NCBI GenBank assembly: GCA_026214975.1
Contig: JAOBSW010000564.1
Span: 1-64,000, forward strand
Direction: 5' to 3'
Length of the DNA stretch: 64,000 bases
Source: Gentiana macrophylla
Taxonomy: Eukaryota; Streptophyta; Magnoliopsida; Gentianales; Gentianaceae
A model generated the notes under the pieces. It was not told the origin of the DNA and made no database searches. It worked only from the letters and a program-made list of their open reading frames with translations. Below, piece after piece: positions 1 through 10,997 of the stretch (positions within the stretch are counted from its first letter, which is position 1; each line of letters begins with the position of its first letter). The translations under genes were made by a program, and so were the position numbers.

Positions 1-1450
1 TCAAGCCACCCCGACGTGGCTTAATCACATTTAGCTAATTAACTCATTATTTCATACATATTATCACCATTGAGAACACAAATCCAGGGTAAGTTGATGG
101 TAAAATATGATACCAAGTTGACCGTCATCAGCTATTGAGGTTGATGCCTCTTTTCGAAATATTATGAAGGGTAGGTAATATGTGTTGAGTTTATTTGTTG
201 AAATATGTGTTTCAAGATGCTATGATGTGGCTTTGTGATATATGATTATGTTTAGTATAGATAAACTAGATTATGTGCGATGCATACGATGATTGTAGAA
301 AATGAACAAAAAATGCAGAAACTATGAAGATGAACTCATGAAGAAGATGAAGAAATTTGAAAAACGGAAAGGCGGGAAAAAACTGATTTCATTGATCTTG
401 ATTGTATTTTCAGAACTGAAGTTTCTGGATTACAATTGAGCCTATATATAGATTTCCTAATCATCTAATCGATAGCTAAGTTAGTTATAACAGCCTAATT
501 ATTAACTACTAACAGACTTAACCGCTTCTTCACAAGTGTTAAATTTAAATGCTAAAAAGAACTGAACATATATGCATCAGTACATCAACTGAACATATAT
601 TCATCAGGTATGCGGATGACGTACGATAATGTCATATGCGTGTTTAATATATCCTTCATAACATGCTGGGCCAGACGTTGATCATATGACTTGACATAAG
701 TGGTTTGGGGTGTGTGTAAGTCTGTAGCATGAACTATTGGTCAAGTGTTCATATTTTATCAAGGCGTAAACAAAAGAGACTCTCTTTCAGATGAGATAAA
801 ATGTAAGTTTTGATGGCTTCTTTTCCCCTTTACAAACTTTATTATGGGCGTGAGGCATTTGATAAGTGTTTATGGAGCTTGGTGAGTCACACGAATAATT
901 GGGTTGGCTGTCAAAACATTCGATATTTATCATGAAACTAATTTCGCATGCATAAAGCCAGAGGTAGACCTAAAGCCAAGAGGAAGGGGACTATGGCCCC
1001 ATTGAGATCCAATATTTTTTTTTTTTTTCCAGTATTGAAACAATGTAATTTTGTTGTAGAAAAATATAAATATATCATTGGTGTCCCTGGTGAATCATTA
1101 TCTTTACTCCGATGTCTCCGTTGAGTAAATTTTATGGATTCATCACCGCATAAAAATTGTTTGTGCACGACTAACATGATTTTTTTAAGACACAAGAATA
1201 ATACTCTTTTGGAGCTATAATAAAACTGACCAAATTTTCAAGGCCATATGACATATACATTTGGGCCGGGCCTCAATTACGACCTTAGGTAAAATATAAC
1301 CCTCAGCCCACTGATGGTGTATGTATGTCATGCTAAGGACCATGCAAAAAAAAAAAAAAAAGGTTTATAATAATGATTAAAAAAAAAATTGGACCATAAT
1401 CTAAAGGGTTCCCACTACCCCGTATCTTGTTTAGGAAAATCATCATAAGT
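1..1450. other. no gene recognised
   Basis: AT-rich sequence with poly(A) or poly(T) runs near 1012-1030 and 1346-1362. The open frames are short, show no family motif and have no convincing splice structure. A minus-strand 85-codon frame at 938-1195 includes a poly(T)-derived lysine run and I could not assign it. Nothing else is supported. Confidence 0.5.
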
Positions 1451-1905
1451 AATGGCTTTTCTCCGAGAAACAAAAAGATTTTATTGAAACCGGACTAACG
1501 CTAAAAAAAATACAAACTAAACGCCGGACAACGCCAAAAAAAGCCGGAGCTCCACCCGGACTAAAACAAACAAATTTACAAATGAAACAACAGAAAAACA
1601 TGGCACAATAACAACAAACCAAGCTATCAAGAACAATGTTACTAGACGTCTTTATAAAGGAGTGAAGTAGCCCATGAGGCCAACAACTTCACCCGTGACA
1701 CTGAAAAACTATGAAAAACAAAAAGCACCGCAACCCGGGCCACGTCACTCGCCACGCCCATGCATACGGTACAGAGGACTCGAAAGAAAAGTCCGAACCT
1801 CCTGATAGAAGGCAACAACAAATCAAAGGAGGTGTAGGAGAAACGCCTTTGAGTGTGATGGTAATTGCAACCCAACTCCTTGTATATCCGTCTCACTCTA
1901 TCTTA
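1451..1905 (-). mobile_element. possible 3' end of a decayed retroelement
   Basis: Read on the minus strand, an 84-codon frame (1642-1896) is followed by an untranslated stretch that ends in an A/T-rich tail near 1465. The plus strand there reads gattttattgaaaccgg, which resembles the tail-proximal sequence of the LINE fragment at 38.6 kb (ggtcgaaaccgg then attttattaatc). That resemblance is the only basis for the call. No reverse transcriptase motif remains, so this could be another repeat. Confidence 0.25.
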
Positions 1906-2830
1906 TAGGGTAGAGTATTTTTAAGATAGGATATTACTACGGTTTGATATTTTAAAACCCTTTATAGGCGTGGTTGGGTATGAATACATGTTTTCATTGT
2001 CATAATATTCGTTCGACCACTATATAATAAATATAACTAAGTATATTTGAAAAAAAAAAAAAAAAAAAAAAACTGTTACATTATTTGACGACAAAAAGAA
2101 AATATTGAAGAAAAAGAACAAACCAATCAAGGAAAGATCAACACCTATCTTCTCATAGCATACTGAAACATTACGATGAGGATCTTGATGGTCATATTGA
2201 GCAATTCTTCATGTTTGTTAGTTTGAGTAATGATCACGAAAGATTCAGCTTCCGCTAGCACAAATGATCGACACAAAGTGATATGCATCGTTGATAATAA
2301 TGTATTTAAATTGATCGAGAATCTACGATGATCAATCAGTGCGAGATCACGGTTGTGTGTCGATCGTTGTGACACAACCGCTGGTTGTAAGCACGTATCA
2401 TCACCGTGTTAGTTGTAAAAAAAAAAAAAAAAGATAATATCTTTTAAGCCATTTAGACTGCTATATGGATAATCATCCATGTGTCATCAACGTCTCTTGA
2501 TTTTTTGTTTTTGAATGAGATCGGAAATCATCATTGATCCGCCATCCAACTCGTTCCTTAGCGAGCAACAGTGTCGTCTCCGACCTCCAAAGGTCGATAT
2601 ACTGGCATTGATTGGCGTGATCCGCGATTGATCTCCATTAACTACCACAAAATCACGATTGATCATATCCCACGATTCTAGCCTAATTGAGCCAAGATTG
2701 CCCCACGATTGGCGATCCACACCAGCCTCAACCACGTGCCTTACAATCAAGGATTACGAAGAAAACACGAAGGAAGACGAAACTACGGTATTTTATTGCA
2801 TGAATAAAAATGATACAATGTTCTCCTTAA

Positions 2831-3150
2831 TGGAGATAAATACAAGAGATCGAGATGGAGTCAAAGAAAATCAGAATACACAGACGGAATACTCTGAATA
2901 ACTGTTTTATTGAATTGATTAAAATGCTTACAATGGATCCACTTATATAGTAGATAACTGATATGAGATAAACCTAAATATTTATTCAAATATAATTTGA
3001 ATAATTTAAAAAACAAATAAACAGTTTTTTTATTTTATTTAAACAACTAATTTATCTCCACTAAATATCATCTCGATCTCTTCTTTGACTCCATCTCGAT
3101 CTTTTTTTTGACTCCATCTCGATCTCTTGTATTTATCTCCATTACTCTTT
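2831..3150. repeat. inverted repeat with a duplicated arm
   Basis: The left arm (about 2831-2868) reads ggagataaatacaagagatc followed by gagatggagtcaaag. The right arm (about 3073-3150) is its reverse complement, and the ctttgactccatctcgatct block occurs twice there in tandem. The loop of about 200 bp is AT-rich. It looks like a small foldback element or an aberrant duplication. No TSD was identified and no gene lies here. Confidence 0.6.
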
Positions 3151-3740
3151 TATATAGGAGATAAATGATCTAACAACTGAATTTAAAATAAATAAAAAAC
3201 TATTATCTCATCCTAATAATAAGATAATTACTATATGTGATTTATTTCAAACTCTATTTTATCTCTCATTTGATATTATTATTATCTCATTATAATTATC
3301 TGTTCTAATAGATTCGTGTATTAACATGTGCCTACACATACGCATTCTAATCCCTACTCTAGAGTTACCGGTTTTTCATACGTCTTCGGAACAAATGCAA
3401 TATGAAAAAGAGAATCCAAGAAAACAATTCTAAACAAAAAAATTACCTTTAGATTATGAATCCAATATTACACTTCAAAATGATCAAATGAGTAAAACAA
3501 TTTACAACCAAATCATTTTTTTTTGTAGAAATTGCCGCCCCATAAAGAATGTAACAAGTATATATAGAGATTTCGTTTATACAATAGTTGTATTAAATCG
3601 AATGTATAGTGATCATATATTTTTACTCTTTTTTCACTATACAAATCTGTACCGCATGAAAAGAATAAGAATATGTAGATATAATGCATTCATTTGGTAG
3701 ATAACTTACTAACAACAAGTTTTTACCGGTTAAAACCAAA
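3151..3740. other. AT-rich spacer downstream of the XTH gene
   Basis: No gene or repeat family recognised. A 70-codon plus-strand frame at 3488-3700 is AT-rich and has no motif. This should hold the 3' untranslated region and poly(A) signals of the minus-strand XTH gene, but the end cannot be placed by eye. Confidence 0.4.
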
Positions 3741-3827
3741 TGCCAAAACTTCTTCAAATCCAAGGTCTCAAGGCACACTCCTCATGCCAAAATTCTTCAA
3801 ATCCAAGGACTCAAGGCACACTCCTCA
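3741..3827 (-). repeat. tandem duplication across the XTH stop codon
   Basis: Two near-identical units of 43-44 bp lie head to tail: 3741-3784 and 3785-3827. Both begin tgccaaaa and end ggcacactcctca. The right unit contains the last XTH codons and the stop (3797-3799). The left unit is a copy lying in the 3' untranslated region, with one substitution and a 1-bp length difference. The repeat does not disturb the reading frame upstream of the stop. Confidence 0.85.
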
Positions 3828-6818
3828 GGCATAATATTATCAAACCTTTTAGTATCTTTACAATAATCATAAACAACAAGGTTTCTCAAAACCCAAGCAT
3901 AATCAATCTTTTGAGATTCAGAAAGATGCCAAGCTGGATACTGGTCCCACCAATGATCTGTTGTTGTGGAGACACATGCAGGGTAAGGATCTTGCCATTG
4001 ACACGCGTCCGCCACGAAGTTCTTGTATGATGACACGAATGGCGCGAATGTCCAGTTGGTTTTCATCAATCCGCCCATCGTTGCCCAATCATCCGCGTTC
4101 CATATGCTCGAAAACAAGTACATTGGTTGCGCGATAGGGTAGAAGTTGTTTGTGTAGTTTGCGTTTTTGTATACTCTAAGTGGAATTGAATCTACAAACC
4201 ATCTGCGGTAGAATTTCAAGAAACAAACATGATTCACCAACTTTAATAGGATATTAGATTGCACGGGTACATATACGCAAATACAAAATGTAGAAACACA
4301 AGATTTGATTTTTGAAAAGCATGTGATACATATACGGATAGGACATGCATAAATATCAGAAGTATAAGGAGAAAAATTGTAGCTAGTAAAACTATAAGGA
4401 CCGAATTCTATTTAGAAAAGATCATGAAATATAACAATTTCTAGTCGGTACGAGATTTTTGAAAAACATATGTTATTGGATACGAAGATATGTCAAAATA
4501 TTAAAAGTACAAAAGAAGCAAACTATATTTAACAAAGGAAGCCTTAAATGAAAGCTTTTAATAACATCACACAACATCTACCGTAGCACCACGGGGATAT
4601 AAGAATCGAATTTGCAGAGGTCAAATGTGGACATACATCAAACTCGACTTTCCAGCGGTTAAATCTTATTATGATGTCCTAAAAGAACCAAATTATATAT
4701 ATTAAAATTCATGGGATAAGAGATTTTTGTGGTTTTTCGTCATATATGGTAATCTTTCATCATTTTAGGTAATTTTCATTAATTCCCTTACCGGATTTTC
4801 TTCGATTTTCAACAAGGTTCTTCATCTTACATGTGTGTGTTAAGATCATACATATCCGGATTTTGTATCCAACATTTAAAAAGTTACATATACACCCTAG
4901 TCGCATAGTTTAAGCATGCAATATGTATTCATATTAAAAATGTATCATGTACCAAACACGCAACTAAACAAAAGTATCCATCTATCATTGGTTATGACAA
5001 TAACAAGATACTACAAAGAATTACGTACACTATATACGTATTCGATACCGAACATGCAACTAAACAGAAGTATCTATACATCATAAGATACGACAATACC
5101 TAAGATACAACGAGGAAGAATACACTAAATGTGAATCAAGAAAACAAAATATAAGTACAAGTAACAAAAAATTAATAAAAACTTACACAAGTTGGTGGGA
5201 ATTCCAAAGAATGGAATATTCATGAAAATCTTGAGTTGGATCAAACCACAGATAGTGTCTCATTTCACGATTACCAGTTCCATTTTTATATACATTTGTT
5301 TGTATAATATATGGTTGCCCTGTCACATTTCCCAAGAACTCAATGTCCACTTCATCTCTTGTGGGCCCAAGTTTTATATCAGAGCACATCTACATAACCA
5401 ATAAAATAAAATAAATAAATAAATAAAAAGAAAATTCAAGAAAGAGATTTTTAAATTTAATAAGTGAAAGATATAACATTGTAGGTTGCATGGTTACATA
5501 TACACGAATAAAAAATACTCGGGCGTGAGATTTTCGAAAAGTATAGGATACATGTACAGATAGAATATTCATAAAAAAAAAAACGGTTAAACTCTAAACG
5601 GAAGAGCAACCCACTCCTCCTGTCCCACGGAATGAGTGGAGAGGTAAATCAGGTAATCTAGTGGATCCGTTTACATGGGCTGCTATTTAATCATGATACT
5701 GAGACCACGTTCCGTTAAATCGAACAGAATGCTTGGTATTGTCGATCTACTGGAATCGAACACCCAACCTGCAGCTCCCGACATAGCGTGCATTACACAC
5801 ATACACATGCCTTCACCACCAGGCCATGTCCTGAGGACCAGATAGAATATTCATCAATACTAAAAGTTTGTGGATCAGTTATATATATAGTTTTATGTGT
5901 ATATATTGACTCATAACTAGTTATGTAAAAGTGAATGTTTAAGACCAAGTTTCACACATTTGTGACTTGAATCACAAAATTACTGGATCCGCCCATGATC
6001 AGAGTCATAGGTGTGCGGACTCAAATCAGTCTCCTGCAAGTATCCTAATGATCCTGTGTGTATTCGTATCGGATACGTATCAAAAAGAACCCATGATCAG
6101 AGTTATAGGTGTGCGGACTCAAATCAATCAAATATCCTAATTATCCAGTGTGTATCCGTATCGGATACGTATCAAATACGAAAGTGCTATCAAACAAAAG
6201 TACGTACATGTACTCTCATTCACAAGATCTTAAATTTGAACCATATGAACAGAAAGATAAGGCTGACAGATTCTAAACCCAGGACTTCAGGAACAGAACC
6301 GGAAAGACTGGGTCAATTTCAAAAGATTGGTCTAATGCAAAAACAAGAAGAAGAAAAAAAAATGAAAGATGAACCATGATTGGCTAATTGAAATCTTGAT
6401 TTTTCAACTTACATAATAGGCAGTAACAATACCAGCAGAATTACCACCAGCAAGTTTAATCTTCATGCTAAACCAACCAAATCTGTAATTATCATTGGTC
6501 TGAAAACCACAACCTATCCACAACACAAAACACACACAATGTCTCAGTCACAGACACTAACAATCTGGGCAACCTTAAAACTTCAAGAAATTCAATAAAA
6601 ATTAAATCTTTACAAAATAATTTACCTGCATCTTTTGTCAAAGAAAGATGCCAAGTTTGCCCATCAGTAGATGTCTGAAAATTTGTTGCAGGACAGCCTT
6701 TGATGAAATTATCGCCAAATGTGGTGGTTGGACCATTGGTTTGAGCTGATAAAGAACCGGAAATTGCAAGTAAAATCGCAATGATAAACAGAGAAGAAGA
6801 AAAATCTCTGTTCCCCAT
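3797..6818 (-). CDS. xyloglucan endotransglucosylase/hydrolase, four exons
   Basis: This is a GH16 cell-wall enzyme that cuts and rejoins (or hydrolyses) xyloglucan in the apoplast during wall expansion. Exons: 6818-6626, 6513-6413, 5389-5187 and 4202-3797. All introns are GT..AG, and the total of 903 nt gives 300 aa, close to the usual length. Residues 1 to about 25 form a signal peptide (hydrophobic [15 protein letters not shown]). Exon 3 carries the catalytic core [10 protein letters not shown] (two Glu and the Asp), followed at once by an NVT N-glycosylation site as in the family, then [12 protein letters not shown] and WFDPT. Exon 4 encodes the C-terminal XET region with paired cysteines ([22 protein letters not shown]). 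Phases join cleanly (AGCGF, SHQLVWFVD) and no frameshift was found. Exon 4 lacks the usual last intron and the 3' end is duplicated. The specific XTH subgroup is not assigned. Confidence 0.93.
5573..5839 (-). mobile_element. tRNA-derived SINE in XTH intron 2
   Basis: Flanked by an exact 15-bp TSD, AGATAGAATATTCAT, at 5558-5572 and 5840-5854. On the minus strand the 5' end has a pol III A-box-like GGCCTGGTGGTGAAGGC, then a B box GTGTTCGATTCC. The element ends in oligo(T) on its own strand (a-run at 5573-5583 on plus). It shares box spacing, a GCAGCCCAT block and the oligo(T) tail with the SINE at 46638-46887, so both probably belong to one T-tailed plant family. It lies wholly within the intron and leaves the splice sites intact. 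Confidence 0.88.
5993..6180. repeat. two-unit tandem repeat of about 95 bp in XTH intron 2
   Basis: The units at about 5993-6087 and 6089-6180 share cccatgatcagagt, ataggtgtgcggactcaaat and cgtatcggatacgtatcaaa. They differ by small indels and substitutions. This is intronic sequence with no coding content. Confidence 0.8.
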
Positions 6819-6921
6819 TGTGTAAATGGAGAAAGAGAAGAGTAGTAGGAAATGGTTTAAGATGTGTTTTGTTGGGTTTGTAATTGGATCTGTAATAAAA
6901 GAATAGTAGCATTAAATGAGG

Positions 6922-6935
6922 ATACTTTATAGTAT
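6922..6935 (-). promoter_or_regulatory. TATA-like element upstream of XTH
   Basis: On the minus strand this reads ctataaagtat, about 105 bp upstream of the XTH start codon at 6818, a plausible distance for a plant TATA box with a short 5' leader. Position and sequence are the only support. Confidence 0.4.
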
Positions 6936-7054
6936 GAGTTTTTTTCACAAGAAAAGGTTTCCCCATGTGAAAGGGAGGCATAAAAATTCAATAATTCTTT
7001 CATCAAGACCAATGATTACCGTTGTTAATGTTTGAAAATTAAGCATATTTGGGT

Positions 7055-7230
7055 GGGAAATTTTTAGGTGAGACGCATCTCACGTAAAGAAACATCTTAC
7101 GTACGCAAGACAATCTCGGTGCGGGATCGGGTGTATAATTGTTTGTAAGGTGTGTGATTTAATCTCATGCGGTGAGATTGTCTTGGCGTGTATATCTTTA
7201 CGTGAGTGACGTCTCACCTAAAAATTTCCC
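7055..7230. mobile_element. MULE-type MITE, 176 bp
   Basis: The terminal inverted repeats begin GGGAAATTTTTAGGTGAGAC at each end and stay paired for about 35 bp. The flanks are TATTTGGGT (7046-7054) and TGTTTGGGT (7231-7239), a 9-bp duplication with one mismatch, which fits a Mutator-like element. The interior is also partly palindromic (caagacaatctc against gagattgtcttg). No coding capacity. It lies about 240 bp upstream of the XTH start. Confidence 0.85.
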
Positions 7231-7239
7231 TGTTTGGGT

Positions 7240-9802
7240 AAGTATATTTCATTCCCGCAAGTTTATCTCAATCAAAAAAGAATAGAGTGTTGCCAAGATA
7301 GTCTTGTCTTTATATTGGGACGTTGAAGTTCGATAACAGAAGCATAATCCTCGATTACATCATTCACGAAGCTCTTGAGACAGGATAGTAGGGGACCTTT
7401 GGGTAAGTAGTAAGTGTATTACGATTGCTACTAGGAAATCAAACGAAACCGGAGCATATATCTTCCTACAAAGCACATGATATCACACGTTGAAATAATA
7501 ATAGAAACAATATAAATACATAAGGTTGAGACAAAACGAATTTGGTAACTTAGGTCTTAGGTTAAGTATTTTAGGTTAAATGAGGACGATGAACATAACT
7601 AGTTATTGGATCCATTATTGCTTTCAAGTATCGTGGGCTGACTCGACTCACGAGACGTTACGAAGGCATCAAATCCGACTATCGCATTAAACTAAAAATA
7701 TGCGTAGAGAGAGCATGAGGGAAGTTCTTTAGTCTTCTAGTAAGTCTTGGCGAAGACCCCAGTTCTTTAAGATGGGACAATTTGGTAAATCATATTGAAA
7801 AAGCTAGATAAACATTACAAGATATAACGTTGAAACATAATGAACATTGTAACTTGGGTTAATACTTTCAGGACAAGTAAAGACGATAGACCGAATTAGT
7901 TTTTGGATTTATTATGGCCAAACAACGCATCTAGACTCGAGTACTGAGACATTTTCATGGGGTAGTTTTGTATTTTGTTACTAATCGAGCGTAATATAAA
8001 CATGCACCATTGTTGTGATCATTGGTGGATCCAAAAAATTATATCATTGGAGACATGCATTAATATCAGATATACCTATTAAAGAATATCTCTTCACACG
8101 AATTTAATACCCTGTATATAAATAACATAAAAAGATTTTATTCGGTGGCGACCGTACTCATTGCAGGTACGTGGATCCGTCTCTGGCTTTGAATCCTGAG
8201 ATGAAGCCATCAAGCTGAAATCAATAATATTTAACAACATATGTAAATTCAACATAGTATCAGACTAGATCAATATGACATGAGTTCAAGGATGATTTTA
8301 ACATGACATTAGAATGAGTCTTTGATGAAATTATTGGAGAACTTAGAGTTATAGATTAGATCAGCACATGTAGAAGTATAGAAAATGGCCAGCTAGATTA
8401 TAGAAGGAAAGTCCACTGGCTTATTTGATTAAAATAATACTGTACCTATAAAAATAAAATAAAAAGTATGGACAACATGTATCACACATTCATCAACGTG
8501 CCAGCCAAATATAAATATGCCAAAAATAATAGTGGAAAAACATTGGATTCGAGTCATTCGACAACTGGATTTTAGTGTCAAAAGGTAAACTTAAACATTA
8601 CCAACTTTTGTTTTATGGTTTTTACCTTTATAAGAAATGTATATAAAATAATTATTATTATTATAATTATAATAATAAATAAAATAAAATAAAATAAAAG
8701 GAAGCAAATAGCTTGCAATGTCTACATCCAAGACTTGGTTTTCATGGTCATTAGCTGTAATTAGCAAGATTGATCCCACAAAGTAACATTATTTGATAAG
8801 GCAAATAAATGGCATAGGAAAAGTCCGTTCTTGACCTATAGATTAGTCACTTTCTTTGAAATATTATATTAAAATATTCATTAATTAATAATAGTTCATT
8901 GAATCAATAGAAGTGAGATGTGGACACTATAGGCATGTCTCAAAGTGTAATAGAAGGTGAGATGGGACATAATAGGCATGCCTCAAACCGTAACGCCTCG
9001 GATCTCAAGCTTGACGACACTATTTAAGGTATTATACTAATGGATAATTATTTCAATAATTAATTAGATTCATCGTACTTGTTTGATATAAAACAGTTAA
9101 ACAAATTTATCAATTTAATTGTGTCTCAACCATATATAATAGTAAGGCTTCTCTAATTTAATTTGAAATATTATATTCTCCTCACTTAAAGTAATATATT
9201 ACATTCTCCGGTTTTAAGAAACTAGGGTCGGAACTAAAGTTATCGGAGGGACAACTATCAATAGAATTCTAGAGGTGTCTTGCACAATTTCACACGGTAA
9301 CTCTCGCTTCTTCCGGGTACGTAGTTGGCTCTCATAGCATACATAATGCCCATAACACAAGTCTAACGGCGCTATTAAGTCATAATGAATACACTTAATC
9401 TTTGGTTACTAAAGTCCATTGCTAAAATTGTTTAGGCCTACAGGGCAGCAACAATAAAGGCCCCTCATATGTTTCTTTTCTTTAATAATATTTTAACCAA
9501 TATTATTAATTAATCTGTGTCTTAATATTCACTATCAATTATCTAGAAAATGATGGGATTAAAGATAATACAAAATTTTGTTGTTATGGGAGTATATATA
9601 TCGACTAGTGATATCACCACAACAAAAATGTCATAATATTTTACACAACACATTTTGTGACCATTGATTATGATGTGAGACCTACGAGTAATGATACATC
9701 CACAACATCTATACAACACAATCAACACCCTTGATTTTGGTGTACCCATCACAATAAATAATTCATCACTTTAATCAATGGAAATAAAGCATGTAGTGGA
9801 AA
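7240..9802. other. intergenic, no gene recognised
   Basis: AT-rich spacer without a supported gene. It contains A/T simple sequence near 8640-8700 and loosely repeated phrases such as gagatg-ggaca-ata-ggcatg around 8920-8990. Phrases around 7620-7960 resemble those at 63.3-63.7 kb and may be an old dispersed repeat, but I could not define ends. Confidence 0.4.
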
Positions 9803-9828
9803 GTGCACTACACATTTGTGTAGTGCAC
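9803..9828. repeat. perfect 12-bp hairpin
   Basis: GTGCACTACACA and its exact reverse complement are separated by two bases. No poly(U) tract follows that would make it a terminator. It could be the tip of a foldback MITE or a chance palindrome. Confidence 0.7.
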
Positions 9829-9934
9829 ATACCATTTCCCGAGACCTATTGATCATATGAGTCAATAAAAATCAATGGCTTAAAAGTGTATTGTGGCATT
9901 TGTTGTGCATATTTTGTTATGGCACAAACATTTC

Positions 9935-10192
9935 TCATATCCTTCCTCCATTCTGAAATAACTGAGGCAGTTGTCAAAATGATTTGTTCCAAAATAACTG
10001 AGGCATATACATTTCCAATGTATCATTTATTGTGTTTTTCCCACGTCTACCCTTATTTATTAAGGAGTGAGAGAATAAATACAATATTGTATTAATTATA
10101 GACTAAGGGTTAGCATTCAACTTAAAACATTCTCACATCCTTAGTATGCGTGTTTTTAACAAATGCCTCAGTTATTTCGAAACGGAGGGAGT
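9935..10192. mobile_element. Stowaway/mariner-like MITE
   Basis: The left end reads ccttcctccattctgaaataactgaggca (split here as ccttcctccattct then gaaataactgaggca). The right end is the inverse, tgcctcagttatttc then gaaacggagggag followed by ta. These termini resemble the CTCCCTCCGTTTC ends of plant Stowaway elements, which insert at TA. A second internal copy of the left end lies near 9990-10005. No coding capacity. Confidence 0.65.
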
Positions 10193-10239
10193 ATACAACA
10201 ACAATTATAGCTAGGATAATGTGGGACCCATACAATTAA

Positions 10240-10835
10240 TCCCCCGTTTCAAAATAATTGATGCAAATAACAAAAACATGTATATTACAGAAGTGAATTA
10301 ATGATTTAACTTGAATATATACCAAAAAGACTAAACAATCCCTAAATTATAATTAACGCAATTTTGTTTTTGTTCTCTCAATCCTTAATAAATAAAGGTA
10401 GACGTAGAAAAAAAAAACACAATAAATGATGTATTGAAAATGTAACTGACTCACGTAAAATATATAGAATAAATGATTTTGACAACTCCATCAGTTATTT
10501 CGGAACGTGTGGAGTATATATTATTCACTATGTAATTGCCTCATATAAAATAAAACAAATTATTCTGACAACTGCATCCAGGGGCGGCTCCAGGAATTTA
10601 ATGATACGGATCGGAAATTTGTCATATTTTACAATTACTAAGTGTAATGCTATATATTATAGTTCAATACGGTTCAGAAGGGATCAATATATAAAAATAA
10701 GGGGGTCGGTACATATATAAAATGTGTATATAAAAAAATGTTCCACTGTAATATTTTTTTAACGGGTCGGGTGACCCTTTTTCTCCTACATGGAGCCGCC
10801 CCTGACTGCATCAGTTATTTTGGACTGAAGACAGT
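10240..10835. mobile_element. second Stowaway-like MITE with a duplicated right end
   Basis: The left end is ccccgtttcaaaataattgatgc at about 10242. A right end, catcagttatttcgg then aacgtgtggagta, lies at 10488-10517. A diverged repeat of that right-hand segment (caactgcatc ... agttattttggactgaagacagta) follows at about 10527-10836 and has been split by the hAT MITE at 10579-10804. The repeat shows that the end was tandemly duplicated before the hAT insertion. Confidence 0.5.
10579..10804. mobile_element. hAT MITE, 226 bp
   Basis: Termini CAGGGGCGGCTCC and GGAGCCGCCCCTG are inverted repeats. The flanking 8-bp TSD ACTGCATC is exact (10571-10578 and 10805-10812). An 8-bp TSD and CAGGGGCGG ends are typical of hAT elements. 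It is too short to encode a transposase. It is related to the element at 34848-35084 by termini and an internal gggt-gaccc block. Confidence 0.9.
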
Positions 10836-10836
10836 A

Positions 10837-10997
10837 TTTTTTTTTTGAAAGGGAGAGAGTATTTATTATCCGCTAAATTTGTTCAAAAGCTCTTTATTAC
10901 CATCAAAAGGAGTAAAAGTGTATGTGGAAAAAAGTGTTGCTTGTAATTAACCAAGCAAATCGACATTCTAATTTCACACTGACCAATAAAACAAACA
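10837..10997. other. short spacer before the LINE
   Basis: AT-rich sequence between the MITE cluster and the LINE 3' end. The last nine bases, AAACAAACA (10989-10997), match the sequence just beyond the LINE 5' end (25358-25366) and are its probable TSD. Confidence 0.45.

Noticed and set aside
7620..7960. Dispersed repeat shared with 63330-63730
   Set aside because: Only loose phrase similarity by eye. An alignment is needed before calling it.
9600..9760. MITE related to 62430-62700
   Set aside because: Phrases are alike, but I could not find matching ends or a TSD in either place.
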